Shown: piece after piece, positions 31,525-40,552 of the stretch
Position numbering within the stretch: position 1 is the stretch's first letter
Layout of the letters: the number at the start of each line of letters is the position of its first letter
NCBI RefSeq assembly: GCF_029894125.1
Contig: NZ_JARXYZ010000018.1
Span: 62,001-126,000 of the forward strand
DNA length: 64,000 nt
Direction: 5' to 3'
Origin: Kitasatospora sp. MAA19
GTDB taxonomy: Bacteria > Actinomycetota > Actinomycetes > Streptomycetales > Streptomycetaceae
Notes under the pieces: model-generated
Told to the model about the DNA's origin: nothing
What the model saw: only the letters and a program-made list of their open reading frames with translations
Database searches by the model: none
Translations under genes and position numbers: made by a program

Positions 31525-34278
31525 TCAGTGAGAGTCGAGGGCGTGAGCGAGTGCGGCCCGCGAGGTGATGCCGAGCTTGGGAAAGATCTTGTAGAGGTGC
31601 GCCGCGACGGTCCGGGGCGACAGGCGGAGTGCCTGGCCGATCTCCTTGTTGCTCAGGCCGGTCGCGGCGAGCCGGGCGATGCGCAGCTCCTGGCCGGTCA
31701 GCTCTGCGGCCGAGGCGGCCGAGGCGACCGAGGCGGCCGAGGCGACCGAGGTTCTCGGCGCCGGTGCCACCAGGTCACCCGCGGCCTGCAGTTCCTCCTC
31801 GCAGCGCCGCGCCCAGGGGTCGGCCTGGAGGCTGCGGAAGACGTGGTGTGCCGCACGCAGGAGGTCCCGGGCCTCGGCGCGCCGGCAGCGGCGGAGCCAC
31901 GAGCCGTGGGCCAGCCGCAGGCGGGCGAGCTCGAAGACCCACTGCTCGGCCCCCGGCACGGTGTACGCCGCGCGGTAGGCGGCGTCGGCCTCGTCGTCGT
32001 CCGCGGCCAGCGCGGCGGCTGCGGCCAGCAGGAAGGCGTGCCGACCGGACAGCTGCGCGGACCGCTCGGCCTGCGCGGCGGCGAGGTGCGCACGTGCCTC
32101 GCGGCGTCGACCCGTGTGCACGGCGGAGTCCACGAGGTCGAAGACCAGGGTGTGGAACCAGGGCAGGCACCCGGGCGGCCGTCCGGGCGCGGTGAGCTCG
32201 GCGAAGTGCGCGTACGCCTGCTCATGGCGTCCGTGGGCCAGGGCGGCCAGGCCCCGCAGATGGGCCAGCCGGTCCAGCACGAACCGCAGGCCGGCGCGCG
32301 CGGCGGCCGGTTTGATGAGCTGCTCGATCTCCTGGAACCCCGCCTCGTCGCCCCGGCCGGCGAGGAAGTGGGCGTGGTAGTGGCGGAACATCAGCGCGTT
32401 GCAGTGGTAGCCGAGTTCCTCGGCCGCCTCGGCCTCGCGCAGGCAGACGGGTGCCAGATCCCAACGGCCGCGCAGGAAGTCCTGGTAGCACTTGGCCTTC
32501 GCCACCGAGCCCTGGGTGGCGTAGCCGTGCAGCCCGGTGAAGCGCCGCCACAGGTCGCCGTCGGTACTGTCGACCGCTGAGGCGGTCCACAGCAGGAGCC
32601 AGGCTGCTCCCGCCTCCTGCTCCTCGTTCATCCGGTCGACCACGGTGCGCAGTTCCTCGGCCAGGCCCGGGGACGGATCGGTCCAGGCCCGGTGGCAGAG
32701 ACGGCCCGGTTCGGAGACGTTCTCCCGGTGCCGGGCCAGCGCGTCCCAGGCTCGGGGATCGTCGGTGTAGGTGGCGGCGAGCAGCAGCTTGAAGTAGACC
32801 TGCTCGGCCAGTCCGCCGAAGGGCTCGGCGTCGGGTGCCGTCAGGGCGTCGAGGGCCGCGGGCAACAGAACGGAGGAGGACTCGAAGTCGATCCGGTGAC
32901 TCTGGTCGACGTACACCACCGCGTACGCGAACAGCGGGGCGATGTCCAGCGGCACCGGGGCGCGCTTCAACTCCTCCACCAGGGCGGCAGTGTGGCGCAG
33001 TTGCCCGCCGCGGGCCGCCATCACGGCCGCCCAGGTGAGCCGGCGGGCCCGCTCGGCGGGGTCGGCGCTGAGCACGGCGGCCCGGTCGAGCAGCAGCGCC
33101 CCTTCCGCGTCGCCGCCGCGCCGGGCGAGCCGGCTGCCGGCCTCCTGCAGGCGGCCGGCGAGGGCGTCGTCCGGGAGCAGTGCCGCCGATGCCTCGTGGA
33201 CCAGACGCCGGGGGTCGTCCGGTGCGAGGAACCCGGCGAGGATGCGGTGGGCCTCGCGTCGAGCGGACTCCGATGCGGTCGAGATCACGGCCGTTCGGAC
33301 CAGCGGGTGGTGGAAGACCAGCCGTCCGGCCGGCTCGAGCCGGGCGAGGCCGCTGGCCTCGATCCGTTCCAGGGCCCCCTCCGTGTCACCGCCCGCCGCG
33401 TCGTACAGCCACGCCGCGCCTCCACCGTCCGTGCCCGTGGCGAGCGCCGCCAGCAGGAGAACGCGGTCGGCCGCAGGAGTCAGCGATGCCAGCCGCTCGG
33501 CGAACATGCGCTCCAACCGCCGCCCCAGGGGCAGGCGATCAGGCAGCGGGGCGACACCCCGCTGCTGCTCGCCGCGCAGTTGCCGTGGCAGCTCGACGAG
33601 CGCCAGCGGGTTGCCCGCCGCCTCATCGAGGAGCCGGTCGGTTGCCGTGGCGGCCAGCTCCGGGTAGCGCCGCCGCAGCAGCGAGGCCGCGTCCGGGCGG
33701 GACAGCGCCCCTACCTCGACGGGCTCCGTCGGCCAGGCCTCGGCCGCGGCACCGTCCGGGCGGCTCGCGCCGACGATCACCAGCGGCAGCTCCGCGCAGC
33801 GCCGCCGGAGGAAGGCGAACACGGTGGCGCTCGACGAGTCGATCCAGTGCAGGTCGTCGAGGACGAGCAGCAGCGGGCTGCTTCGCGCTGCCTCGTCGAG
33901 CAGTGCCAGCGCGGCCGCCCCGACGGCGAAGCCGCTCGGCGGGGTTCCCGCGCGGCCGCCGAAGGCGCTCTCCAGCGCGTCCCGCTGGTGGGACGACAGA
34001 GCATGGGAGCGCTGCAGCAGCGGCCAGGTGGCCTGGTGCAGGGCGCCGAAGGCGAACTCCGTCTCCGCTTCGACGCCGGCCACCCGCAGTACGGCGAAGC
34101 CGAGCTCGTGCGCCCGGTGTCCGGTCCACTCCAGCAGCGCGGTCTTGCCGATACCGGCCTCGCCGCGCAGCAGGACGGCCGAGCCGCCACCGTCCACGGC
34201 CCGCTCCAGAGCCGCCTCCAGCAGGTCCGTCTCCTGCTGCCGCCCGACCAGAGCCGGGCCGTGCGTGTCCCGTCGCAT
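31525..34278 (-). CDS. LAL-type LuxR-family regulator with AAA ATPase domain, copy 2
   Basis: The 917-residue protein has Walker A GEAGIGKTALLEW (near residue 39), Walker B LLLVLDDLHWIDSSS, helical repeats, and a LuxR helix-turn-helix (LTGQELRIARLAATGLSNKE, LSPRTVAAHLYKIFPKLGIT). A low-complexity linker of Ala, Ser and Val precedes the DNA-binding domain and is coded by a short tandem repeat. Its C-terminal domain resembles the LAL protein at 52802 (both KIFPKLGIT-R) more than the one at 22210. Likely partner of the neighbouring AraC and hydrolase genes. Confidence 0.92.
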   Translation of the reverse strand: MRRDTHGPALVGRQQETDLLEAALERAVDGGGSAVLLRGEAGIGKTALLEWTGHRAHELGFAVLRVAGVEAETEFAFGALHQATWPLLQRSHALSSHQRDALESAFGGRAGTPPSGFAVGAAALALLDEAARSSPLLLVLDDLHWIDSSSATVFAFLRRRCAELPLVIVGASRPDGAAAEAWPTEPVEVGALSRPDAASLLRRRYPELAATATDRLLDEAAGNPLALVELPRQLRGEQQRGVAPLPDRLPLGRRLERMFAERLASLTPAADRVLLLAALATGTDGGGAAWLYDAAGGDTEGALERIEASGLARLEPAGRLVFHHPLVRTAVISTASESARREAHRILAGFLAPDDPRRLVHEASAALLPDDALAGRLQEAGSRLARRGGDAEGALLLDRAAVLSADPAERARRLTWAAVMAARGGQLRHTAALVEELKRAPVPLDIAPLFAYAVVYVDQSHRIDFESSSVLLPAALDALTAPDAEPFGGLAEQVYFKLLLAATYTDDPRAWDALARHRENVSEPGRLCHRAWTDPSPGLAEELRTVVDRMNEEQEAGAAWLLLWTASAVDSTDGDLWRRFTGLHGYATQGSVAKAKCYQDFLRGRWDLAPVCLREAEAAEELGYHCNALMFRHYHAHFLAGRGDEAGFQEIEQLIKPAAARAGLRFVLDRLAHLRGLAALAHGRHEQAYAHFAELTAPGRPPGCLPWFHTLVFDLVDSAVHTGRRREARAHLAAAQAERSAQLSGRHAFLLAAAAALAADDDEADAAYRAAYTVPGAEQWVFELARLRLAHGSWLRRCRRAEARDLLRAAHHVFRSLQADPWARRCEEELQAAGDLVAPAPRTSVASAASVASAASAAELTGQELRIARLAATGLSNKEIGQALRLSPRTVAAHLYKIFPKLGITSRAALAHALDSH
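31712..31747. repeat. Two tandem 18-bp repeats inside the LAL gene
   Basis: GAGGCGGCCGAGGCGACC occurs twice in direct tandem and is itself made of two similar 9-mers. It codes for the Ala/Ser/Val linker before the LuxR domain. Length variation here would change the linker, not the frame. Confidence 0.7.
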
Positions 34279-34696
34279 CCTCGTCCCCCGGGTAAGTCAA
34301 CCTCCCGGAGGCGGTCCGCACTCGCTCTCCGGACGCTGTCACACGGTGCTCGTCGGAGCTCGTTCGTCCAGCAAACGCCCGGCAGCGGGCGCCCTGAAGG
34401 TTATCTCCCCGCAGAGTCCGCTGCCACCGCGCCGACTGACGGGCCACCGCGCCGACTGACAGGCCACCGAGCCGACCGACTGACGGGCCGCAACAGCTGG
34501 ACGGAAGCCGGGCTGTAGTCGGACCGCGGAGCCCTGGTGGCGCCCTGACGGGGAAGCAGCCGCCTGCCGCGCAGTGCACAGAGCCTGTCCCAGGGCGCAC
34601 GGGCCGGGACGTCGCGGGTTGCCTGCCACGGGCGACGCCTACGCTGCATGCACGGTCACTCCCCGCAACAATGACGAGGCGCAGAGGTGTGTGTTC
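34279..34696. other. Divergent intergenic region with a 20-bp tandem repeat
   Basis: The region separates the LAL gene from the molybdenum hydroxylase operon. At 34424-34490 a ~20-bp unit (GCCGACTGACGGGCCACCGC) is repeated about three times with small changes. No gene is seen. Promoters for both directions must lie here, but I cannot name boxes with confidence. Confidence 0.5.
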
Positions 34697-36973
34697 GTGG
34701 AGCAATGGACCAGGCGCGAGGACAGACGGCTGCTGACCGGCCAAGGCCGCTATGTGGCCGATATCGCGGTGCCGGATTGTCTGGACGCGGTCTTCGTCAG
34801 AAGCGGGGTGGGCCACGGCACGTTACGTGCGGTGGACTGCACCGCCGCCCGTGCGGTGCCCGGTGTGGTGGGGGCCTGGTCTGCCGCAGACCTGTCGGAG
34901 TTGCCCGCGGTGCCGTACACGTTGCTGGCCAGGCTGTCCAACGAGGAGTCGGTGGCCGGTCGGGAGTGGCCGGCACTGGTGAAGGACCGGGTGCGGTACG
35001 CGGGCGAGGCGGTGGCGGTGGTCCTGGGGGAGGACCGCTACCGGGCCGAGGACGGGGCGGCCGAGGTCTTCTGCCACGTCGATCCGCTGCCCGCGATGGT
35101 GACGCCGTCCGCTGCGGCGGACGACTCGGTGCGGCTGTTCGACGGGCTGAGCAACATCGCGTTCCGAGGCGAGGCCGGGAAGCCGGTCGAGGAGTCGGTG
35201 TGGCGGGAGGCGGCAGCCGTGGTGGAGGGCCGGTACCGCCAGCAACTGCTCATGCCCACGCCGATGGAGTGCCGCACGATCCTCGCCGTGCCCGAGGGGG
35301 ACCGGCTGACGGTGTGGTCGGGGCACCAGATGCCGCATCGGCTGCGTCGTGAACTGGCGGCGTTGCTGGGGTGGTCGGTGGACCGGGTGCGGGTGGTGGT
35401 GCCGGACACCGGCGGGGCGTTCGGGTCGAAGAGCGCGACGTTCCCGGAGTTCGTCGTGGTCGCCTTCCTGGCGGTGAAGCTGGGCCGGCCCGTGCGGTGG
35501 ATCGAGGACCGGTTGGAGTCCATGCTGGTCGCGACCCGGGGTCGGGGGCAGGACCAGCGGGTGCGGCTCGCCGCTGACGCCGATGGGCGGTTGCTCGGCT
35601 ACGAGTTGACGATCGAGGCCGACGTGGGCGCCTATCCGCACCTCGGGGTGGGGCTGCCGATGCAGACCGCCTGGCTGGCGACGGGCCCGTACACCACTCC
35701 CCAGGCGTATGCGACCGTCCGCTCGGTACTGACCAACACGATGCTGACGTATCCCTATCGCGGTGCCGGCCGGCCGGAGGCGACGATCGCGCTGGAGCGG
35801 GCGATGGATGTGATGGCACGTCGGCTGGGCCTGGATCCGGCGGAGCTGCGGCGGCGCAACTTCATCCCGCCCGAGAGCTTCCCGTACCGGACGCCCACCG
35901 GACGGTGCTACGACAGCGGGAACTACGCCGCCGCGCTGGACCTGGCGCTGGAGACCCTGGAGTACGACGGCTGGCGGGCTGAGCAGGCCCGCCGTCGCAC
36001 GGATCCGGGCGCCCTGCCGTTGGGCATCGGCCTGTCCTGCTACGTGGAACGCTCCGGGGGTGAGGCGGGCGGGCTGCACGAGTTCGGCAGCGTCGAGGTC
36101 GGCGAGGACGGCACGGTCACCGCTCGGTGCGGGGCGGCGCCCAGCGGTCAGGGACACGAGACGGTCTTCGCCGCGCTGGTCGCCGGGACGCTGGGGGTGG
36201 CCGAGGAGCGGGTCCGGCTGGTCGAGGGGGACACCGACGAGCAGCCCGAGGGCCTCGGCTCGTTCGCCAGCCGTTCCGCGCAGGTGGTGGGCGCGCTGCT
36301 TCAGCATGTCTCACGGCGCCTGATCGACGAGGCCAGGGAGCGGGCAGCGCGACTGTGGGAGCTGCCGGTTGACGAAGTTCAGTGGTCCGGCGGCATCGTG
36401 CATGCCGCCGAGGATGGCTCGGCGGCCATCGGCGTGGCGGACCTGGTGAAGGTCACCGGGCCGTTGCGGGTGGAGGACCGGTTCGAGTCGGGGATGGCCT
36501 TTCCGTTCGGCTCCCACGCGGTGGTGGCCGAGGTCGATCCGGAGCTGGGCACCGTCCGGCTGCTGCGGGTGGTGACCGTGGACGACTGCGGAGTGGTGCT
36601 CAATCCCACGATCGTGCGCGGGCAGGCCTTCGGTTCGGCTGTGCAGGGCATCGGCCAGGCGCTGTACGAGGGAATGACCTACGACGACCAGGGCGTGCCG
36701 GTGCTGGCCTCGGGTCTGCTGGACTATCTGCTGCCGACGTTCACCGAGGTCCCGCCCATCGAGGTCAAGGACACCTGCACCCCGAGCCCGGCGACGCCGC
36801 TGGGCGCGAAGGGCGCGGGCGAGTCGGGGTGCATCGGCACCCCGGCCGCCATCGTCAACGCGGTGGCCGACGCGCTGCGGATCGCCGACCCCGACCTGTT
36901 GCAGATGCCGCTCACCCCGGATGTGGTCTGGCGAGCGGCCCGCGCTCCGAAACATGAGGAGGAGGTCCGGTGA
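34697..36973 (+). CDS. Molybdenum hydroxylase large subunit (xanthine dehydrogenase family)
   Basis: The ~758-residue protein begins EQWTRREDRRLLTGQGRYVA, the usual start of large subunits, and has the aldehyde oxidase/xanthine dehydrogenase a/b hammerhead and molybdopterin-binding domains. Key marks: PDTGGAFGSKS, the active-site loop YPYRGAGRPEA, SGQGHETVFAAL, and the essential Glu in KGAGESGC. The RGAGR loop, not the CSFR loop of CO dehydrogenase, places it with hydroxylases of N-heterocycles or aldehydes. Start chosen at the GTG nine bases after AGAGG; a GTG two codons earlier is possible. It leads a five-gene overlapping operon. Confidence 0.92.
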   Translation: MEQWTRREDRRLLTGQGRYVADIAVPDCLDAVFVRSGVGHGTLRAVDCTAARAVPGVVGAWSAADLSELPAVPYTLLARLSNEESVAGREWPALVKDRVRYAGEAVAVVLGEDRYRAEDGAAEVFCHVDPLPAMVTPSAAADDSVRLFDGLSNIAFRGEAGKPVEESVWREAAAVVEGRYRQQLLMPTPMECRTILAVPEGDRLTVWSGHQMPHRLRRELAALLGWSVDRVRVVVPDTGGAFGSKSATFPEFVVVAFLAVKLGRPVRWIEDRLESMLVATRGRGQDQRVRLAADADGRLLGYELTIEADVGAYPHLGVGLPMQTAWLATGPYTTPQAYATVRSVLTNTMLTYPYRGAGRPEATIALERAMDVMARRLGLDPAELRRRNFIPPESFPYRTPTGRCYDSGNYAAALDLALETLEYDGWRAEQARRRTDPGALPLGIGLSCYVERSGGEAGGLHEFGSVEVGEDGTVTARCGAAPSGQGHETVFAALVAGTLGVAEERVRLVEGDTDEQPEGLGSFASRSAQVVGALLQHVSRRLIDEARERAARLWELPVDEVQWSGGIVHAAEDGSAAIGVADLVKVTGPLRVEDRFESGMAFPFGSHAVVAEVDPELGTVRLLRVVTVDDCGVVLNPTIVRGQAFGSAVQGIGQALYEGMTYDDQGVPVLASGLLDYLLPTFTEVPPIEVKDTCTPSPATPLGAKGAGESGCIGTPAAIVNAVADALRIADPDLLQMPLTPDVVWRAARAPKHEEEVR

Positions 36974-37902
36974 AGCCCGCCGCTTTCGACTATGTCGTGC
37001 CGCGCACGGTACCCGAAGCCGTTGCGGCACTCGGCGACGCCGGGCGCAAGGCCCAGGTGCTCGCCGGCGGGCAGAGCCTGATTCTCGAAATGCACCTGCA
37101 GCGCATCCGCCCCGAGCTGGTGGTCGACATCAACCGCATCGCCGGGCTCGACCGGCTGAGCGTGGAAGGCGACACACTGCGGGTGGGCGCCCTGGTCCGG
37201 CACAGCGTCTTCGAGTCGGCGCAGTCCGCGCCGGGCCCGCTGGGCGCGCTGTTCGCGCGTGCCGTGGTCAACATCGCGCATCCGCCGATCCGCTCCCGCG
37301 GCACGATGGTGGGCAGCTTCGCCTGGGCGCACCCCGCCTCGGAGTGGTGCGCCATCGGCACCGCCCTGGACGCCGACATCGAGGTGCACGGCCTGGAGGG
37401 CAAGCGGGTGGTCGCGGCCCGCGACTACTTCCACGGTCCGTACCGGACCGCGCGCCGACCGCAGGAACTCATCACCGCCGTGCGGTTCCCGCTGCTCGGC
37501 GACGACACCGGGGTCGGCTTCATCGAGCATCGCCGCACGCACTTCTGCTTCGCCCAGGTGGCCGTCGCCGCGGCGTTGACCGTCCGGGACGGTGTGATCG
37601 GCGAGGCGCGGATCGGCCTGGTCAACTGCGCCGACCGGCCGCTGCGGGCCGGTGCCGCCGAGCGGGCGCTGATCGGCGTCGAGGTCGGCCCGCCCGTGGA
37701 CGGCCACCGGCTGCCCGACGGCCATCCGTTCGCCCACGCGGGCCGGATCGCCGCGACGCAGGACGCCGCACCCCTGGCCGAGCCGTTCGCCGATGTCGAG
37801 TACAAGCGGCACGCCATCGCGGTCCTGGTCGGCAGGACACTGTGCCAGGCGGCGAACGACCAGCGGTCGCGCCTCGCCCAGCCCAAGGGAGACCACAAGT
37901 GA
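36970..37902 (+). CDS. Molybdenum hydroxylase FAD-binding (medium) subunit
   Basis: A 310-residue CoxM-type subunit: AFDYVVPRTVPEAVAAL, FAD-binding LAGGQSLI and RSRGTMVGSFAWAHPASEW, and a C-terminal CO_deh_flav_C domain. The GTG overlaps the large-subunit stop (GTGA). It passes electrons from the iron-sulfur subunit to the acceptor. Confidence 0.93.
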   Translation: MKPAAFDYVVPRTVPEAVAALGDAGRKAQVLAGGQSLILEMHLQRIRPELVVDINRIAGLDRLSVEGDTLRVGALVRHSVFESAQSAPGPLGALFARAVVNIAHPPIRSRGTMVGSFAWAHPASEWCAIGTALDADIEVHGLEGKRVVAARDYFHGPYRTARRPQELITAVRFPLLGDDTGVGFIEHRRTHFCFAQVAVAAALTVRDGVIGEARIGLVNCADRPLRAGAAERALIGVEVGPPVDGHRLPDGHPFAHAGRIAATQDAAPLAEPFADVEYKRHAIAVLVGRTLCQAANDQRSRLAQPKGDHK

Positions 37903-38396
37903 AGATCACTCTCACGGTGAACGGCGAGGCGTATCCGCTCGACGTGGAGCCGCGCCGCATCCTCGCCGACGTGCTGCGGGAGGACTGCCGGCTCACCGGC
38001 ACTCACCTGGGCTGCGAGCACGGCATCTGCGGGGCGTGCACGGTGCTGGTGGACGGCGAAGCCGTCCGGTCGTGCCTGATGTTCGCGGTGCAGTGCGACG
38101 GCAGTTCGGTGCGCACCGTGGAAGGGCTCGCCGGGCCCGACGGTGAGCCCCACCCGCTCCAGCGGGCGTTCTCCGCCGAGCACGCCCTGCAGTGCGGCTT
38201 CTGCACGCCGGGATTCCTGATGGTGGCCGCCGGGGCGCTGGAGGCCGATCCCGCCATCGGCGACTCCCCGGAGCGCGTCGACGGCCTGGTCGGCTCCAAC
38301 ATCTGCCGGTGCACCGGCTACGAACCCATCCGCCGCGCGATCCTGCGGGCCGCGCGCGAGCAGACCGAAGGAGAGCGAGATGGCGGTAACCGGTGA
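37899..38396 (+). CDS. Molybdenum hydroxylase 2Fe-2S (small) subunit
   Basis: The 165-residue protein carries both iron-sulfur clusters: plant-type CEHGICGACTVLVDG with its distal Cys in VRSCLMF, and the second cluster in QCGFCTPGF and ICRCTGYEPI. GTG overlaps the preceding stop. The order large-medium-small is one of the common orders of this family. Its end overlaps the amidohydrolase gene by 17 bp. Confidence 0.95.
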   Translation: MKITLTVNGEAYPLDVEPRRILADVLREDCRLTGTHLGCEHGICGACTVLVDGEAVRSCLMFAVQCDGSSVRTVEGLAGPDGEPHPLQRAFSAEHALQCGFCTPGFLMVAAGALEADPAIGDSPERVDGLVGSNICRCTGYEPIRRAILRAAREQTEGERDGGNR

Positions 38397-39363
38397 CATC
38401 CGCGCGGGGATCATCGATGTCCACGCGCACTGGCTGCCACGCGACCTGCTCGCCCTGCCGCCCGGCTCTCCGCTGGGAGGGCTGAACGACCGCGACGGTG
38501 ACCTGTTTCTCGGCGATCTTCCGTTGTCGTTTCCGACGGCGTCGATGACCGACATCGAGACCATCGTCGCCGACACCGTGAAGGCCGGCCTCGGCGCCCG
38601 CGTCATCTCGGCGCCGCCGTTCGCCTTCCCCGTGCACGTGCCGGAGCAGGCGGACGACTACATCACCGCCTACAACGAACAGCTCGCACAAGCGGTGTCG
38701 AGCGCCGACGGAACGCTCGTCGGACTGGGGTTGGTGCGGCTCGACGACGTGGCTGCCGCCCGGCGGCAGCTGACCCGGCTGGCGGCGCTGGACGGTGTCG
38801 CCGGCGTCGCCGTCCCGCCGCTCGCGCACGGCCATTCCTACGGCGCCGGTGTCATGCGCGAAGTGCTCGGTGTCGCAGCCGGGTTGGATCTCGCCGTGCT
38901 GGTCCACCCGATGCAGCTGCCGCGACCCGAGTGGGCGGACCACTACCTGGTCAATCTGATCGGCAACCCGGTGGAGAGCACGACCGCCGTCGCGTCGGTG
39001 CTGCTGGACGGCGTCATGGAGGAACTGCCCGATCTGCGGATCTGTTTCGTCCACGGCGGCGGCTGCGCACCGTCCCTGATCGGCCGTTGGGAACACGGCT
39101 GGCGAGCACGGGCGGACGTCCGCCGGGGGAGCAGCCGCCCACCGGCCGAGTCGTTCACGCGGCTCTACTTCGACACGATCACCCATGACCCCGAGGTGCT
39201 GCGGCTGCTGCGCGCCCACGCCGCGCCGGATCGAATCCTGTGCGGAAGCGACTACCCCTTCGACATGGCGCAGCCGGACCCCGTCGGCTTCGCGCTGGCG
39301 GGCGGCATCGATGCCGCCACGCTCGAAGCCAACGGCCGCGCGTTCTTGGGGATCGGGTCCTGA
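38380..39363 (+). CDS. ACMSD-like amidohydrolase (amidohydrolase 2 family)
   Basis: The 327-residue protein shows the metal-binding signature DVHAHWLP near residue 14, a mid-domain His in LAVLVHPMQLP, FVHGGGCAPSLIGRW and the C-terminal GSDYPFDMAQ with its metal-binding Asp, all typical of the aminocarboxymuconate semialdehyde decarboxylase family (decarboxylases or hydrolases acting on ring-cleavage products and ring acids). It sits between the hydroxylase subunits and XdhC in one overlapping operon, so it probably acts on the hydroxylated product. Aromatic or N-heterocycle breakdown is an inference. Confidence 0.9.
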   Translation: MAVTGDIRAGIIDVHAHWLPRDLLALPPGSPLGGLNDRDGDLFLGDLPLSFPTASMTDIETIVADTVKAGLGARVISAPPFAFPVHVPEQADDYITAYNEQLAQAVSSADGTLVGLGLVRLDDVAAARRQLTRLAALDGVAGVAVPPLAHGHSYGAGVMREVLGVAAGLDLAVLVHPMQLPRPEWADHYLVNLIGNPVESTTAVASVLLDGVMEELPDLRICFVHGGGCAPSLIGRWEHGWRARADVRRGSSRPPAESFTRLYFDTITHDPEVLRLLRAHAAPDRILCGSDYPFDMAQPDPVGFALAGGIDAATLEANGRAFLGIGS

Positions 39364-40469
39364 TGCGACAACTGGCGCCACAACTCCTGGAATGGCAGAA
39401 ATCCGGAGCCCGCTACGCCGTCGCGAGCATCGTGGCGGTGCGGGGCAGCGCGCCCATGCCGCTGGGGTCGGCCCTGTGCGTGCACCCGGACGGCACCGCG
39501 CTGGGCAGTGTCTCGGGCGGCTGCGTCGAGGGGGCGGTGTACGAGTTGGCGCGTGAGGCGCTCTCCTCGGGCGAACCACAGCTCGCCGGCTTCGGGCCCG
39601 ACGAGGACGACGTGTTCGCCGCCGGACTGACCTGCGGAGGCACGCTCGATGTCTTCGTGCAGCCGGTGCAGGGCGACACCGCTCGTGTCCTGGCGGCAGC
39701 GCACCGGGCGGTGGTGGCACGGCGGCCGGTTGTCCTGGCGCGGGTGCTGGACAGCCCGGACGGTCGGGCGGGAGGCACGATCGCGCTGCTGGAGGACCGG
39801 CACATCGGCAGCACCGGGCGGCGGGACCTGGACCGGGCGGTCCTGGCCGACGCGCACAGATTGCTGGGAGTGGACGTCACCACCGTGAGCGTCTACGACA
39901 CGGGCGGTGCGACCCGGGTGTTCCTGGAGTCCTGGGCCCCCAGCCCTCGGCTGCTGGTGTTCGGTGCCAACGACCATGCCGCTGCGGTGGCCGAGATCGG
40001 GGCCTTTCTCGGCTTCCACGTCACGGTCTGCGACGCACGCCCCACCTTCACCACGCGCGAGCGATTCCCGGCCGCCCATGATGTGGTGGTCGACTGGCCG
40101 CACCGCTACCTGGCGGCTGCCGAGACCGACTGCCGCACGGCGGTGTGCGTGATGACGCACGATCCGAAGTTCGACGTGCCCTTGCTCGTCGAGGCACTGC
40201 GCAGACCGCTGGCGTACGTCGGAGCGCTCGGTTCGCGGCGGGTGCGGGCGGCTCGGGCGCGAGAGCTGATCGAGTCCGGCGTCTCACCCGACGCCCTGAC
40301 CGGGTTGCGCTCGCCGGTAGGGCTCGACCTGGGCGCCGTCACACCACGGGAGACCGCGGTGTCGATCGCGGCGGAACTCATCGCCGTACGCAACGGCCGC
40401 AGTGGACAGGCCCTGTCGGCGATCGATGATCCGATCCATCCCAGGCGAGAGCCGTGCGCTGTCGGATAG
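39363..40469 (+). CDS. XdhC/CoxI-family molybdenum cofactor maturation protein
   Basis: The 368-residue protein has the N-terminal XdhC_CoxI domain (VRGSAPMPLGSALCVHPDGT, SVSGGCVEGAVYELAREAL) and the C-terminal Rossmann domain (LLVFGANDHAAAVAEIGAFL, YVGALGSRR). Family members bind and sulfurate the Mo cofactor before insertion into the large subunit. The ATG overlaps the previous stop (TGATG). Cys in CVEG fits the usual cofactor-binding site. Confidence 0.92.
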   Translation: MRQLAPQLLEWQKSGARYAVASIVAVRGSAPMPLGSALCVHPDGTALGSVSGGCVEGAVYELAREALSSGEPQLAGFGPDEDDVFAAGLTCGGTLDVFVQPVQGDTARVLAAAHRAVVARRPVVLARVLDSPDGRAGGTIALLEDRHIGSTGRRDLDRAVLADAHRLLGVDVTTVSVYDTGGATRVFLESWAPSPRLLVFGANDHAAAVAEIGAFLGFHVTVCDARPTFTTRERFPAAHDVVVDWPHRYLAAAETDCRTAVCVMTHDPKFDVPLLVEALRRPLAYVGALGSRRVRAARARELIESGVSPDALTGLRSPVGLDLGAVTPRETAVSIAAELIAVRNGRSGQALSAIDDPIHPRREPCAVG

Positions 40470-40552
40470 CTCCTGGTGCGCGTCGAGACCAGGGCACGGG
40501 CCGAGTCGAACTACCTTGGGTGCTTTGAGTTGCCATCCGGAGGGAGCGTGAC

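Noticed and set aside
28244..34278. Gamma-butyrolactone-type signalling locus (AfsA/ArpA)
   Set aside because: No AfsA-like synthase or TetR receptor gene is present; only AraC, LAL and hydrolase genes.
34697..36973. Carbon monoxide dehydrogenase large subunit
   Set aside because: The active-site loop reads YRGAGR, not the CSFR loop of true (form I) CO dehydrogenase.
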